Assembly: GCF_001653955.1 (NCBI RefSeq)
Contig: NZ_CP013022.1
Coordinates: 186,001-250,000, forward strand
Direction: 5' to 3'
Length of the DNA: 64,000 nucleotides
Origin: Francisella persica ATCC VR-331
GTDB taxonomy: Bacteria > Pseudomonadota > Gammaproteobacteria > Francisellales > Francisellaceae
Shown: one piece after another, positions 48,284 to 58,781 of the stretch
Layout of the letters: each line of letters opens with the position of its first letter
Numbering within the stretch: the first letter of the stretch is position 1
The notes under the pieces: generated by a model
The model's input: the letters and a program-made list of their open reading frames with translations, nothing else
What the model was told of the DNA's origin: nothing
The model's database searches: none
Position numbers and translations under genes: made by a program

Positions 48284-48922
48284 TTAAAGTTTATCGACTA
48301 TTGGTGTTAAGAAGTTTTCTATTACTGTCTTAAGCTCTATAAGCTTACCATTAAAAAAATGTCCTACCTGATTCATTTTAACCAAAGTTAAATCAGATTT
48401 GATAGTTTTAAGAGTAAAATCAAAAACAGAGTTTGGATTAACTATATCATCATCTACACCCTGTACCACAAGCCATGGAATATCTCGTGGTTGAATAAAT
48501 TTAGTTAGATCAAACCTATCTACAGCTGGCGCTATTGTAATTAGGCTTACAAGATTATCTAGACTACCTAAACCCTTATAGGCTATAGCACCACCAAATG
48601 AGAAGCCGCATAATATTATTTTTTTTGCTATTGTATTGTGTTTAACCCAATCACATACTGTAAGCAAGTCTTCTAACTCACCAACTCCATCACCATACTT
48701 ACCTTGACTCTCGCCAACACCACGATAATTAAATCTATAAGACTCTATATTAAATTTTTTCATTGCTCTAGCAATGGTGGTGACAATCTTATTATGCATG
48801 CTACCTTGAAATAACGGATGAGGATGACATATCACGGCAACAATGTCTTTTTTGGCATCTTTGACTTTATCGTGAGCTGCTTCAATACGACCAGCTTGAC
48901 CTTGAATAAAAAAAGTGTTCAT
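48284..48922 (-). CDS. alpha/beta hydrolase
   Basis: A 212-residue protein with the hydrolase nucleophile elbow GFSFGGAIA (Ser about residue 104). The oxyanion-like loop AVICHPHPLFQGSMHNKIV occurs near residue 33, and LVVQGVDDDIVNP and GHFFNGK late in the chain supply the acid and histidine. The CHPHPxxGG-like block is characteristic of a conserved bacterial hydrolase family of unknown substrate. It lies between lysP and glpX in one operon. Confidence 0.85.
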   Translation of the reverse strand: MNTFFIQGQAGRIEAAHDKVKDAKKDIVAVICHPHPLFQGSMHNKIVTTIARAMKKFNIESYRFNYRGVGESQGKYGDGVGELEDLLTVCDWVKHNTIAKKIILCGFSFGGAIAYKGLGSLDNLVSLITIAPAVDRFDLTKFIQPRDIPWLVVQGVDDDIVNPNSVFDFTLKTIKSDLTLVKMNQVGHFFNGKLIELKTVIENFLTPIVDKL

Positions 48923-48934
48923 AATGTTATAATA

Positions 48935-50389
48935 TTAAGATTCTCTAGTAAGGTAGCAATCCTCTAGTTTTATCAATTTTGTCTTCTTAATAAACTTATA
49001 TGCAAAATATAGTATCACAAATGCAAAGAAACCTATATAAGTTGATACAAACTCTAATATTACACTAACCCAAGTTCTACCTTCCATAGTTAACATTGTG
49101 ATACCTTGACCAACAATTACCATACTTACCATAACTAAGGCAATAATAGGCGCCCATGGAAAAAACTTTGCCACATAAGGCAAATCTTTTAAGCTTTTAC
49201 CTTGCTTGATATATGCTCTTCTGAAACGATAGTGGCTAAGCGCAATTGTAAACCATGCGATAAATCCTGCCAAACTTGAAACATTCACTAACCATGTAAA
49301 TATATACCCACTACCAACAAAAGATACGAAAAAAAATGACGAACCTATAACTGCAGTAACCAAAAGAGCAATCATTGGCGTACCTTTTGAATTCGTAGTA
49401 GCAAAAAACTGAGGGGCTTGCTTAATTTTACCTAAATGCCATAGAACTCTTGTTGCACTATACATACTTGCATTACATGCTGATATTATCGCAGTTAAGA
49501 TTATCACATTCATAATAGTAGCAGCAGAACTTAAGCCAACATTTTCAAAAACTATTGTAAATGGGCTAACAGAAACATCATTACTCATCCCAGCTTTTAT
49601 CAAAGATGGATTATTGTATGGAATTAAAAAACTAATAATCACTACAGCAAGTATGTAGAATATAAATAAACGCCAGAATGTTTGTTTGATTGCATTTGGT
49701 ATTGATGTATTTGGATCTTTAGCCTCACCAGCAGTGACACCTATAAGCTCACTTCCTTGAAAAGAAAAGCCTGCAATCATAAATACTGATATAAAGCCCC
49801 ACCAGCCATTATGAAAAGGAGCATCTCCAATATGCCAATTTTCAAAACCAACACTTGTATGATTACCTACTAGACCAAGTATTGACAAAAAGCCAACAAT
49901 TATAAATATAATAACTGTCGAGACTTTTATAAAAGACAACCAGTACTCAACTTCACCATATATCTTTACTGAAAATACATTTAAAGCAAAAACTAATACA
50001 AAGAAAAAGCCACTCCATAACAGAATTGAGCTGTCTGGAAACCAATATTGCATAATTAACGCTGCAGCAATAACCTCTGTAGCAACTGTAATAGCCCAAT
50101 TAAACCAATAGCTCCAACCAGTACTAAAACCTAATGCTGGATCAACATAGCGTGTAGCATATTCACAAAATGTTCCACTAACAGGACTATGAGCAGCCAT
50201 TTCACCAAGACTCGCCATCAAGAAGTAAACCATTATAGCTATGATTACATATGCCAAAACAGTTCCTCCAGGACCGGCATCTGCAATTGCTCCACCAAGT
50301 GCTACAAATAAACCAGTACCAATACAGCCCCCCAGAGCTATCATTGACATATGGCGAGTATATAAGTCTCGTTTAAGTTTCTGCGACAT
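48935..50389 (-). CDS. lysP: lysine-specific amino acid permease LysP-like
   Basis: A 484-residue APC-family transporter with 12 helices. It follows LysP along its length: RDLYTRHMSMIALGGCIGTGLFV, then GPGGTVLAYVIIAIMVYFLM, SPVSGTFCEYATRYV, WSYWFNWAITVATEV, GFSFQGSELIGVTAGEAKDP, and SHYRFRRAYIKQGK near the end. Lysine uptake is the best guess. No lysine biosynthetic gene was seen beside lptM. It is the first gene of a three-gene unit. Confidence 0.85.
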   Translation of the reverse strand: MSQKLKRDLYTRHMSMIALGGCIGTGLFVALGGAIADAGPGGTVLAYVIIAIMVYFLMASLGEMAAHSPVSGTFCEYATRYVDPALGFSTGWSYWFNWAITVATEVIAAALIMQYWFPDSSILLWSGFFFVLVFALNVFSVKIYGEVEYWLSFIKVSTVIIFIIVGFLSILGLVGNHTSVGFENWHIGDAPFHNGWWGFISVFMIAGFSFQGSELIGVTAGEAKDPNTSIPNAIKQTFWRLFIFYILAVVIISFLIPYNNPSLIKAGMSNDVSVSPFTIVFENVGLSSAATIMNVIILTAIISACNASMYSATRVLWHLGKIKQAPQFFATTNSKGTPMIALLVTAVIGSSFFFVSFVGSGYIFTWLVNVSSLAGFIAWFTIALSHYRFRRAYIKQGKSLKDLPYVAKFFPWAPIIALVMVSMVIVGQGITMLTMEGRTWVSVILEFVSTYIGFFAFVILYFAYKFIKKTKLIKLEDCYLTRES

Positions 50390-50643
50390 CTATTTTACTT
50401 CCCTCCGAAAGATATTAATCAAAAAAATAAAGAGCTCAGTATATTTAACTCTTTACAATTCAGGTAAGCTTTGGAGAAATTGAGAAATAAATTTAAGTGA
50501 CAAAATAGGACTAGACTAGAGGATTAAATCTCTCTCTACATATTCCAAATCTCCGCCATAAAAATAAAACCCAAATCCATTACAATACCTTTGTTAATAT
50601 ATTCAACTTTTAATTATCTATGTTTATGAGATATAAATCAATA

Positions 50644-51390
50644 CTATTTTTTATGATACATTAGTGCATAAACCATCCATGTGGAGATATACACAAATAT
50701 GCCACAGAAAACAACATCACTAAAAAAGTGTCCCCCCTGAGACATTCTCATCAGTCCTAAACCTCCACCAGCAAATAATGCAGCTACAAATACAACAAGC
50801 TTTTTTCTCCTTCTAGCTACTAGTGGCATAAATGCAAAAAGCCAAAATCCCATTGAAGCATCACCACATACAAACGAGCAGTTTTTGTCACATTGTGAAG
50901 ATATAAAAAACGGCGGTTGAAAAATTTTATCACCCTTAAATTGCTCAACCATCACTGGTCTTGGGCGCCCCCAATGATCTTTAAACACATAATTAACAAC
51001 AAAGCCTGGACCTATCCATAAGCACACCGCTATAAATAATATAGCTTTTCTATGCTTAATCTTAAACTTATCGATAAATAGAGATCCTAAAAGAAATAAA
51101 ATCACTATGATTGAGAAAAATATTGGGAAAAATCTGGCAAACCAATGCAAAAAACCTAAAAATCCATCATAGCCACCAATAAATTGATGTGCCGATGAGT
51201 TATAAAAATATCCCTCTAATTGTATATCTAGATTTGGAAACATAAGAAAGAATAACCATGCAAAAAAACAAACAACTAAACCTAATATGATATGAAATCT
51301 TGCCAAAATATACCCCTTTAAAACTTCAAGCTTAATAAATTTAGTAGTATAGTCTAACATTTTTAGATTTTTTTTTGTTAAAATTATCAA
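50644..51390 (-). CDS. lpxF: PAP2-family phosphatase, probable lipid A 4'-phosphatase LpxF
   Basis: A 248-residue inner membrane protein with about six helices. The PAP2 motifs are KDHWGRPRPVMVEQF, CSFVCGDASMGFW (Gly-Asp-Ala in place of the classical SGH) and RMSQGGHFFSDVVF. It closely matches my memory of Francisella LpxF, the periplasm-facing enzyme that removes the 4'-phosphate of lipid A and so weakens host recognition and peptide binding. The first 26 residues (to about GYILARFHI) may be extra; a start at the TTG before ARFHIILG would give 222 residues. It is divergent from ftsK. Confidence 0.75.
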   Translation of the reverse strand: MIILTKKNLKMLDYTTKFIKLEVLKGYILARFHIILGLVVCFFAWLFFLMFPNLDIQLEGYFYNSSAHQFIGGYDGFLGFLHWFARFFPIFFSIIVILFLLGSLFIDKFKIKHRKAILFIAVCLWIGPGFVVNYVFKDHWGRPRPVMVEQFKGDKIFQPPFFISSQCDKNCSFVCGDASMGFWLFAFMPLVARRRKKLVVFVAALFAGGGLGLMRMSQGGHFFSDVVFCGIFVYISTWMVYALMYHKK

Positions 51391-51429
51391 TTGGTTTTAC
51401 TCATTAAGTATAATTAATTTTAGAAAAAT

Positions 51430-53913
51430 ATGGCAGATAACAACATAAACAAAATAAATCATGCTGTTGGTAGGTTAAAGGTAACTCTAGTAGTTATTTT
51501 AACAGCTAGCATAATATATCTTTTCATCGCATTGTTTAGCTTTAATATTAATGATCCAGGCTGGAGTAGTGTTTCATCTGAAACCACAATAAAAAATTAC
51601 GCTGGTCCAGTTGGTGCATACATAGCAAGTTTTATACTCTCAGTATTCGGTGTTATCGGCTTTATTTCACCATTTTTGCTTATTGATTTTGTCAGAATTC
51701 TCCTCATCAAACGAAAACAACAAAGTCTTAGCTATCTTTTATTTACAATAAAAACTGTTGGAATTATTGTTTTTATACTATCTTGCTGCGGACTTGCTGA
51801 GCTTTATCTTAGTTTTGCTAACTACTGGGTGCCTCAGCGCTCAGGTGGCATTCTAGGTTATGAAGCAGTTAAGATCACCATTAAATATTTAGGATCAGTA
51901 GGTGGCAGTTTTGCATTATTAATAGCATTATTCGTAGGTCTAACGCTATACTCAGGTACAACATGGATATACATTTTCAAAAGCTTAGTAGTATTTGTTG
52001 CCAAAGTATTTAGTTATATCACAAAAGCAAAACCTAATAATGATAAAAGTATCCCAGATATAAGTAGCTTTGAAACTTTTGAAGGGAAAAGTAGCCTAAC
52101 AAGTTCATTTAGCAAAGATAATAAAGCAACATCAATCGCATTTGAAGATAATCAACAAACTCATAAAAAAGATATTTTTAGAGAAGTATTAGATAATACA
52201 AAAGTAACAAATGAGCTTTCATTCAAAGATCCTAAAGCTGAACCACTACAAAAATCAGATTTAGAAATAGCATCATATTCAGATTCAATCTTAGACCTAG
52301 ATGTCGACTTAGATCCAGAATTACCATCACAGTCAAGTAGTAAGACTAAACCAGCAATGACAAAAGAGCAACTGAAAGAGATAACAACGACATCTCCCCC
52401 AACAAGCTCAAGTGCTAGTAAAGCCCTCAAGAAAAATATGCTCCCATCATTAGATCTACTTATAGAACCAGAATCAAAAAAAATTGTTATTTCTCAAGCA
52501 CAGCTTGATGAGACATCTTCACTACTTGAACAAACTTTAAATGACTTTAATATTAATGCAAAAGTTGTTGCAGCATACCCAGGGCCAGTAATCACAAGGT
52601 ATGAGATAGATCTTGCAAGAGGTACAAAAGTCAGCAAACTTACAAATATTGCTCAAGATTTAGCTAGAGCTCTATCTACTACCTCGGTTAGAGTTGTTGA
52701 GGTAATTCCTGGTAAACCATACGTAGGCTTAGAACTACCTAACCTAACTAGGCAGATGGTGCGTATCAAAGAGGTACTGGCATCACCTGAATTTATAAAG
52801 TCTAAAGCCACTACCCTAATGGGAATAGGTGTAGATATATCTGGTAAACCGACATTTGCAGAACTTGCAAAAATGCCACACCTTTTAGTAGCTGGGACAA
52901 CTGGTTCAGGTAAATCTGTTGGTGTCAATGCCATGATTCTTAGTATGCTATACAAATGTAGTCCTGATGAGCTTAAATTCATCATGATTGATCCAAAGAT
53001 GCTTGAACTTTCAATCTATGATGGAATACCCCATCTATTAACACCAGTTGTTACAGATATGACAGAAGCTGCTAACTCTTTACGCTGGTGTGTCAAAGAA
53101 ATGGAGCGGCGCTATGCTTTAATGTCAGCAGCTGGAGTAAGAAATATTGCCTTACTAAATGATAAGATTGAACAAGCAGAGAAAGCTGGTAGGCCTCTCA
53201 AAGACACCATGTTTATCAAAATGAATCCTGAAAGAGCTCATGAGGCACCATTACTGACAAAAATGCCATATATTGTTGTTGTTGCAGATGAGTTTGCTGA
53301 TATGATTATGGTTATTGGTAAAAAAGTTGAGGAATTAATTGCCAGACTTGCTCAAAAAGCTCGTGCAGCTGGTATTCATATAATTCTAGCTACACAAAGA
53401 CCTTCAGTTGATGTTGTAACTGGACTAATTAAGGCAAATATTCCCACTAGGATGTCTTTCCAAGTATCATCAAAAATTGACTCTAGGACAATACTTGATC
53501 AACAAGGTGCAGAAGAACTTCTTGGGCAAGGTGATATGCTTTATCTTAAACCAGGTTTTGGTGCTCCTATGCGTATTCATGGTGCTTTTGTTGATGATAA
53601 TGAAGTCCATAGGGTTGTAGAGTCTTGGAAAGAATATGGTGAGCCAGAATATATTGAAGATATCTTAGAATCATTAGAAGAGGCTGAAAATGGAACTTCA
53701 GCAAATAGCGGTAGTAGTGATGACCCACTCTATAATGAGGCAGTAGAAATTGTTATTAAAACTCAGAAAGCATCAATCTCTGCGGTACAGCGTAAGTTAA
53801 AAATAGGCTACAATCGTTCAGCAAGATTAATGGAGGAAATGGAAGAAAATGGCATTGTTTCAGAGATGAATCAAAACGGTATGCGTGAAGTTCTAGTAAA
53901 GAGAGACTCTTAA
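51430..53913 (+). CDS. ftsK: DNA translocase FtsK
   Basis: An 827-residue protein. Four N-terminal helices (to about residue 190) carry the divisome anchor, and a short Ser/Lys/Asp-rich linker follows (about 195-340). The RecA-like motor has Walker [15 protein letters not shown] and Walker [13 protein letters not shown]. The C-terminal gamma domain ([20 protein letters not shown]) reads KOPS sites. FtsK pumps chromosome termini at the septum. The linker is much shorter than in E. coli (1329 residues in total). lolA follows with no gap. Confidence 0.97.
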   Translation: MADNNINKINHAVGRLKVTLVVILTASIIYLFIALFSFNINDPGWSSVSSETTIKNYAGPVGAYIASFILSVFGVIGFISPFLLIDFVRILLIKRKQQSLSYLLFTIKTVGIIVFILSCCGLAELYLSFANYWVPQRSGGILGYEAVKITIKYLGSVGGSFALLIALFVGLTLYSGTTWIYIFKSLVVFVAKVFSYITKAKPNNDKSIPDISSFETFEGKSSLTSSFSKDNKATSIAFEDNQQTHKKDIFREVLDNTKVTNELSFKDPKAEPLQKSDLEIASYSDSILDLDVDLDPELPSQSSSKTKPAMTKEQLKEITTTSPPTSSSASKALKKNMLPSLDLLIEPESKKIVISQAQLDETSSLLEQTLNDFNINAKVVAAYPGPVITRYEIDLARGTKVSKLTNIAQDLARALSTTSVRVVEVIPGKPYVGLELPNLTRQMVRIKEVLASPEFIKSKATTLMGIGVDISGKPTFAELAKMPHLLVAGTTGSGKSVGVNAMILSMLYKCSPDELKFIMIDPKMLELSIYDGIPHLLTPVVTDMTEAANSLRWCVKEMERRYALMSAAGVRNIALLNDKIEQAEKAGRPLKDTMFIKMNPERAHEAPLLTKMPYIVVVADEFADMIMVIGKKVEELIARLAQKARAAGIHIILATQRPSVDVVTGLIKANIPTRMSFQVSSKIDSRTILDQQGAEELLGQGDMLYLKPGFGAPMRIHGAFVDDNEVHRVVESWKEYGEPEYIEDILESLEEAENGTSANSGSSDDPLYNEAVEIVIKTQKASISAVQRKLKIGYNRSARLMEEMEENGIVSEMNQNGMREVLVKRDS

Positions 53914-54534
53914 ATGAAAAAAATAATTATATGTTTGATACTTATTTTTAGCATAAGTATTAGCTTTGCTGATGCAGCTAGTAATCTTATAGAAAAGATA
54001 AAAAATATTAACTCTATGACTGCCAACTTTAATCAAAAGCTCATAGATGGACAAACTAGCAATAGTCTTAACTCAAAAGGCAACATGAGCCTCAAAAAGC
54101 CGCAATATTTTAAATGGGTAACAACGTCTCCAAATAACCAAAAAATTGTCTCTAATGGTACAAAGCTGTGGATCTATGATGGTGATTTAGATCAAATTAT
54201 CATAAAAAAAGTTTCTAGTAATAATATTTCTCAGTTTCCTTATCTAATTCTTTTATCAAAAAACACCAGTAATATCAACAAACTCTTTACTGTCAAAGAG
54301 CAAGATAACACTAGCTATATTCTAAAACCTAAAAATGATCAAATGATTAATAGCATAAAGATTAAGTTTACCCCAAATAATCAACTTAAATATTTAGAGA
54401 TTTCAACCTCACTAAATCAATTTACCAAAATTGAGTTTACCGATGTAAAAACTGATGTATATATAAGTGATACAAGTTTTGATTTTAAAGCACCTGAAGA
54501 TACTGATGTAATTGATGAAACCAAATCTACATAA
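53914..54534 (+). CDS. lolA: outer membrane lipoprotein carrier LolA
   Basis: A 206-residue protein with a signal peptide (about 1-20, ending SFADA). The LolA fold carries [57 protein letters not shown] and a final [16 protein letters not shown]-like block. It carries lipoproteins across the periplasm to LolB. The ftsK-lolA order is common in proteobacteria. The ATG directly follows the ftsK stop codon, which indicates coupling. Confidence 0.93.
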   Translation: MKKIIICLILIFSISISFADAASNLIEKIKNINSMTANFNQKLIDGQTSNSLNSKGNMSLKKPQYFKWVTTSPNNQKIVSNGTKLWIYDGDLDQIIIKKVSSNNISQFPYLILLSKNTSNINKLFTVKEQDNTSYILKPKNDQMINSIKIKFTPNNQLKYLEISTSLNQFTKIEFTDVKTDVYISDTSFDFKAPEDTDVIDETKST

Positions 54535-54950
54535 AGGTTTATCTACTCGAACATATAAGCGCTATCAGCTCCACTAGCAGCTAACCAAATACAACTATTT
54601 AGCGATATAATTAATCCAACAACTATTAATAATATATATTCTTAAACAACAAACTAATTAGCAAATAGATTAACTTATAAATACACTTATGCTAATAACT
54701 TATAACAACGCTATTTAACTTATAACTCTTTTTTTTAAAAACATAAATATTTTAAAAAATATCTTGTTTAGCATTAATTATAACCATATATCTTTACAAG
54801 CTATCCAACCTTCATACTTTTCATTTATATAATATTTAATAGGAAGTATCAGATATTATAACTAGCGAGTTCTTTATAATAAGCAAGACAAAACAGTAGT
54901 AGAACACCAACAAACTGTTCATTATAAAGCCAATTATTGCACTAGTAAAA
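54535..54950. other. gene-free stretch after lolA
   Basis: These 416 bases are strongly AT-rich with short A and T tracts and no recognisable protein text on either strand. A small direct or inverted A/T pattern occurs near 54720-54775, without clear terminator form. It is probably the remains of lost genes. Confidence 0.4.
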
Positions 54951-55250
54951 AAAGTTTACTTAGGATAATTAATTAGATAATGGTAATAATGCATAGCCAC
55001 GCATATGTTGAATAGTTGTAATCTTCCAAAATAAAGTACCAACCACACCTTTAGGAAAGAACATTAAAGTAACTAAAACAACATATTAGAAAGTATTTAG
55101 AAACCGTGTAACACACCTTAAAACTATAAATTATAAAATAAAAAGAGAAAATATCCTAAGGTCAACAAATTAATAAACCAAGTATTTAAAGATTTTTTCT
55201 ACATAAGGAAGTTAAAGCTCTGAAATAAATGGTTGCATATTTTACATACC
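54950..55250 (-). pseudogene. remnant of a membrane transporter, possibly a LivM/UrtC-type ABC permease
   Basis: The clearest piece on the minus strand is VVLVTLMFFPKGVVGTLFWKI (about 55010-55075) followed by TTIQHMRGYALLPLSN. The phrase FFPKGVVGTL recalls the C-terminal end of branched-chain amino acid or urea ABC permeases. The rest is stops. This is a weak call from one motif. Confidence 0.25.
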
Positions 55251-55270
55251 ATTTAATTTCTGAATTGTAT

Positions 55271-55537
55271 TTAGAAATACTTTTTAAACAATAACTTAAA
55301 AAATAAATAGTAATACACCACAAGTATTAGTGGAAGAGAAAGAATCCATACAAAAGATAGTACCTGCGACAAACTATGTATTCTAATAACATCTAAGAAC
55401 TTAAAAAACAATGTACAGTTCTGCACTCTGGCAAAAACATAGGTATATATTACAACTCCAGCAAAAAAAGTTATAATAAAAACACCAAGCAATAATATTT
55501 TTATGAAAAAAGATTTATTTATCATTTCTATATACAT
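55271..55537 (-). CDS. small two-helix membrane protein
   Basis: An 88-residue frame with two hydrophobic helices (about 11-33 and 57-80) separated by a polar loop (ARVQNCTLFFKFLDVIRIHS). It lies 6 nt downstream of the DUF6056-like gene in the same direction, so the two are probably co-transcribed. I do not recognise it. It could be a partner of the large protein or the broken end of a larger gene. Confidence 0.45.
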   Translation of the reverse strand: MYIEMINKSFFIKILLLGVFIITFFAGVVIYTYVFARVQNCTLFFKFLDVIRIHSLSQVLSFVWILSLPLILVVYYYLFFKLLFKKYF

Positions 55538-55543
55538 CCAAAT

Positions 55544-56860
55544 TTAACATACTGTTTTACACGTAACATTCTTAAAGCCGTAAAAATCAGCATAAGCCTG
55601 ATTATTATAAACATTTTTATCTGGTGTAATATCATCAACAAATACCGTTGGTGATATATACGCGGATATACATGGTAAGTTAAGATCTGTTATTCCTATT
55701 TGTTTATATTGAGAAACTAAAACATTTCGCTTTTGTTCAAACTTATAGAAACACAAGCTTATATTTAAAATCAGATATAATTGAATAATAAGCATTATGA
55801 CAAAAACAAGAGCTAATTTATTTAAAGCACGATATAGATAATTAATAAATAAACTACTATGATTATAAATAAGCATATAGCTAGCTATAAAAAAGATAGT
55901 ATTGTAGATAATTAATACTCTTTGATTTAAGTCATAAGATTTCGCAACTGGAACCAAAACAAATAAAGATAGTAGAAGGGTAACTGAGTATATTATTGCT
56001 GTTATTTTTTTGACATTTTTGTTAGTAAAAACCAATATAAAAAAAACTATTATCATCACCAACAATATAAGTGTGTATTGTGGAGTAAATATTATTTCAT
56101 AAATTAAACGTAGAATATTTTGTAAAAGTGAAGAATGAGTTCCTGAGGATATATGTTCTAACCTAGCATAATTTCCAGGTGCTGCTACCAATATAATCCC
56201 GCCAATTGCACACGATACAAAAAATGCAACAACAGTATCATTTATAACTTTCTTACTAGTCACTCTTTCAAAAAAATATGCTAAACAAAGTAGGATGCTC
56301 ACACATACAAATATTTCATTATATAAACCAATGATTGATCCAACAAATATTCCTAGAACTAAGCTGCTTTTATTCTTCACTATTGAAAAATAATAAACAA
56401 TAATTAGCAAAGTTAATCCCCAAAAATACTGAATTGCTCCTGTTTTCCATAATATATTAGCTATAAACCCTGTTTGATAAAAAACAAAAACAAAGAAAAA
56501 ACTAAATACTATAAAATCTTTTGATAATATATTGCCACGGTCAGAAGTAACTATTTTAAAACTAAGTAACATAAACACATAGAATGCTATAGAATTAATA
56601 AGATTAACCAAAAACAAAGATAATCCTATATATTTCTTACTCATCAATAGATAAATTAGAGCTTGAGCAGAGACCCTACCTGTCCAAGTCATATAGTCAA
56701 CTTGAATAGAGTGAACCATAATTATTAACCCTTTTGCTAAAGTATCTGTATTAGCTCTACCAAAATCATCTGCTCTTAGAGGTTGCAAATAGTTTAATAG
56801 CAGAAAAAATGCAACTGTAAAAAAAGATATAATAACAATCACAAAATATTTTTTTTTCAT
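55544..56860 (-). CDS. multi-spanning membrane protein, DUF6056-like
   Basis: A 438-residue protein with about ten helices. The early motif LRADDFGRANTD followed by WTGRVSAQALIYLL, and a central AAPGNYARLEH, match the pattern of DUF6056-type proteins, which look like membrane glycosyltransferases or polymerases of cell-surface sugars. The first external loop with its acidic pair (ADDF) is the likely functional site. The function is not established. It forms a two-gene unit with the small membrane protein downstream. Confidence 0.6.
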   Translation of the reverse strand: MKKKYFVIVIISFFTVAFFLLLNYLQPLRADDFGRANTDTLAKGLIIMVHSIQVDYMTWTGRVSAQALIYLLMSKKYIGLSLFLVNLINSIAFYVFMLLSFKIVTSDRGNILSKDFIVFSFFFVFVFYQTGFIANILWKTGAIQYFWGLTLLIIVYYFSIVKNKSSLVLGIFVGSIIGLYNEIFVCVSILLCLAYFFERVTSKKVINDTVVAFFVSCAIGGIILVAAPGNYARLEHISSGTHSSLLQNILRLIYEIIFTPQYTLILLVMIIVFFILVFTNKNVKKITAIIYSVTLLLSLFVLVPVAKSYDLNQRVLIIYNTIFFIASYMLIYNHSSLFINYLYRALNKLALVFVIMLIIQLYLILNISLCFYKFEQKRNVLVSQYKQIGITDLNLPCISAYISPTVFVDDITPDKNVYNNQAYADFYGFKNVTCKTVC

Positions 56861-56989
56861 AGATTTTATAATTATGTTTAGATATATAAGTAGTATTATA
56901 TTCTATATAATTAATAAAAGTTGATTTTTGAAATACCAATAAGAAATGAAAATTTTTATAGAATCTAGATTGAGCATAAATTATGATAA

Positions 56990-57193
56990 CTACTCACTAT
57001 CAAGAAAACTAGCTTTTGGCTTTGCTTCTCTATTGAAAATATTTCGATGCTTCAATATTTCTTTCTTTTGTGACTCAGATTTCTGTGAATTTGCTTTATC
57101 AAACTCTTGTAAAAATCTATCTACTTCACTCACATACGCTCTATCTTTTTTATTATCAAACAAATGAGCTAAGCGCAACACAAGTTTCATCAT
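56990..57193 (-). CDS. small conserved-looking helical protein
   Basis: A 67-residue frame: MKLVLRLAHLFDNKKDRAY, then VSEVDRFLQEFDKANSQKSE, SQKKEILKHRNIFNREAKPK. It is charged, helical and without membrane segments. The pattern of a single FLxxFDK helix followed by KSxSQxxEIxKHxxI resembles short conserved proteins in Coxiella and Legionella, from memory, so I treat it as real. It lies divergent from trkH. Confidence 0.55.
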   Translation of the reverse strand: MMKLVLRLAHLFDNKKDRAYVSEVDRFLQEFDKANSQKSESQKKEILKHRNIFNREAKPKASFLDSE

Positions 57194-57224
57194 ACAATGA
57201 CCTCTCTTAGATACTAATTATAAA

Positions 57225-57253
57225 TTGCCTTTTAGCTTATGAGTAATTATACT
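57225..57253 (+). promoter_or_regulatory. sigma-70 promoter of trkH
   Basis: TTGCCT (57225-57230) and TATACT (57248-57253) are separated by 17 bp. The predicted start site is about 45 bases before the trkH start codon at 57307. Confidence 0.5.
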
Positions 57254-57306
57254 AAACTAAACATCAAAGTCACCCATAAAAATTAACTTTTAAGTATTAG
57301 TAGATT

Positions 57307-58758
57307 ATGTTAAGTCAAAAACCAAAAATAATTGGTATATTTTTAATGTTCCTCAGTCTTACCATGCTTAGTCCTTTATTGGTTGACTATATATATGATG
57401 AAGATAATGCTTATCCATTTGTATTGAGTCTTACAGTAACATTTTTATGTGGTTTTTTGCTTTGGTTTATTTCGCGTAAATCAAATAAGAAACTGTCAAA
57501 TAGAGATGGTTTCCTTATAGTTACACTCGTTTGGATGTTTGTAACAATTTTTGGTGCAATACCATATATGTCATTTCCCGGTCTAAATCTATCTTTTACT
57601 GATGCAGTATTTGAGTCTGTTTCTGGATTTACCACAACTGGTGGTACTGTGATTGAAGGACTTGATAAACTTCCTCATAGTATTTTATTTTATCGTCAAC
57701 AAACTGAATTTTTCGGTGGTATGGGTATTATTGTTCTATCAGTAGCAATTCTGCCTTTACTAGGTGTAGGTGGTATGCAGCTATATAAAGCAGAGGTATC
57801 AGGCCAGTGGAAAGATGATAAAATTGTACCTAAAATCTCAAGTACTGCCAAAGTACTTTGGATGGTATATCTATTACTTACCTTTTTATGCTTTATCTCT
57901 TATCTACTTGTTGGTGTAGAACCGTTTGACGCAGTATGCTATACATTCTCAACAGTATCAACTGGAGGTTTTGCACCTTCAGATGCGAGCATGACCGACA
58001 AACCATTTGGAATGCTTGTTGTATGTGCAATTTTCCTTTTTTTAGGTGCTACTAGTTTTAAAGCTCACTATATAGCTCTGTCAAAGTTTAAAATAAGTCA
58101 CTATTTTAGAAATATTGAGTTTAAAGCATATTTCTATTTCTTGTTTTTTACTTCATTTATTGTATGTATTACCATGATTGCCTATACAAATGATCTTTCA
58201 AATGTATTCTCTATAATTACAAATAGTATCTTTCAAGTAATATCTATCAGTTCAAGTGCTGGCTTTGTTGCTGATAATAACTATTACTTATGGCCTAGCT
58301 TCTTGCCGATTATGCTAATGTTTATTGCTATAATTGGCGGTTGTGGCGGTTCTACTGCTGGTGGTCTAAAGATGATTAGAGCAATTCTATTCAAAGAAAA
58401 AGCTATACTTGAGGCTAAACGCATAATCCATCCACAAGGAGTTTTTACTGTTAAACTAGGTAATATCAATATATCAGAACAAGCTCTTAATAGAGTTTCA
58501 GGATTTATTTCTGTTTATATTATAATTTTCGCTGGTGGTTGGCTAGCTTTGCTAGGTTGTGGTCTAGATATCACCACAGCGTTCTCAACAATTGCTACTA
58601 CTTTGTCGAATGTAGGTCCAGGACTAGGTGATATCGGCTTAAATTTCAGAAACCTCCCTAAAGAATCACTATGGATATGTGACTTTGCGATGATTGCTGG
58701 GCGTCTCGAGATATTTACAATCCTAGTGTTGTTTATGCCAGATTTTTGGAGAAAATAA
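57307..58758 (+). CDS. trkH: potassium uptake protein TrkH
   Basis: A 483-residue channel-like transporter with the four-fold Trk/Ktr pore. Filter loops are visible as SVSGFTTTGGTV, TVSTGGFAPSD, SSSAGFVADNN and TLSNVGPGLGD, each near a membrane helix. TrkH works with the NAD-binding regulator TrkA, which is not in this window. It imports potassium at the inner membrane and is of normal length for the family. Confidence 0.95.
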   Translation: MLSQKPKIIGIFLMFLSLTMLSPLLVDYIYDEDNAYPFVLSLTVTFLCGFLLWFISRKSNKKLSNRDGFLIVTLVWMFVTIFGAIPYMSFPGLNLSFTDAVFESVSGFTTTGGTVIEGLDKLPHSILFYRQQTEFFGGMGIIVLSVAILPLLGVGGMQLYKAEVSGQWKDDKIVPKISSTAKVLWMVYLLLTFLCFISYLLVGVEPFDAVCYTFSTVSTGGFAPSDASMTDKPFGMLVVCAIFLFLGATSFKAHYIALSKFKISHYFRNIEFKAYFYFLFFTSFIVCITMIAYTNDLSNVFSIITNSIFQVISISSSAGFVADNNYYLWPSFLPIMLMFIAIIGGCGGSTAGGLKMIRAILFKEKAILEAKRIIHPQGVFTVKLGNINISEQALNRVSGFISVYIIIFAGGWLALLGCGLDITTAFSTIATTLSNVGPGLGDIGLNFRNLPKESLWICDFAMIAGRLEIFTILVLFMPDFWRK

Positions 58759-58781
58759 ATAATAATTAAAGACATCCAGAC

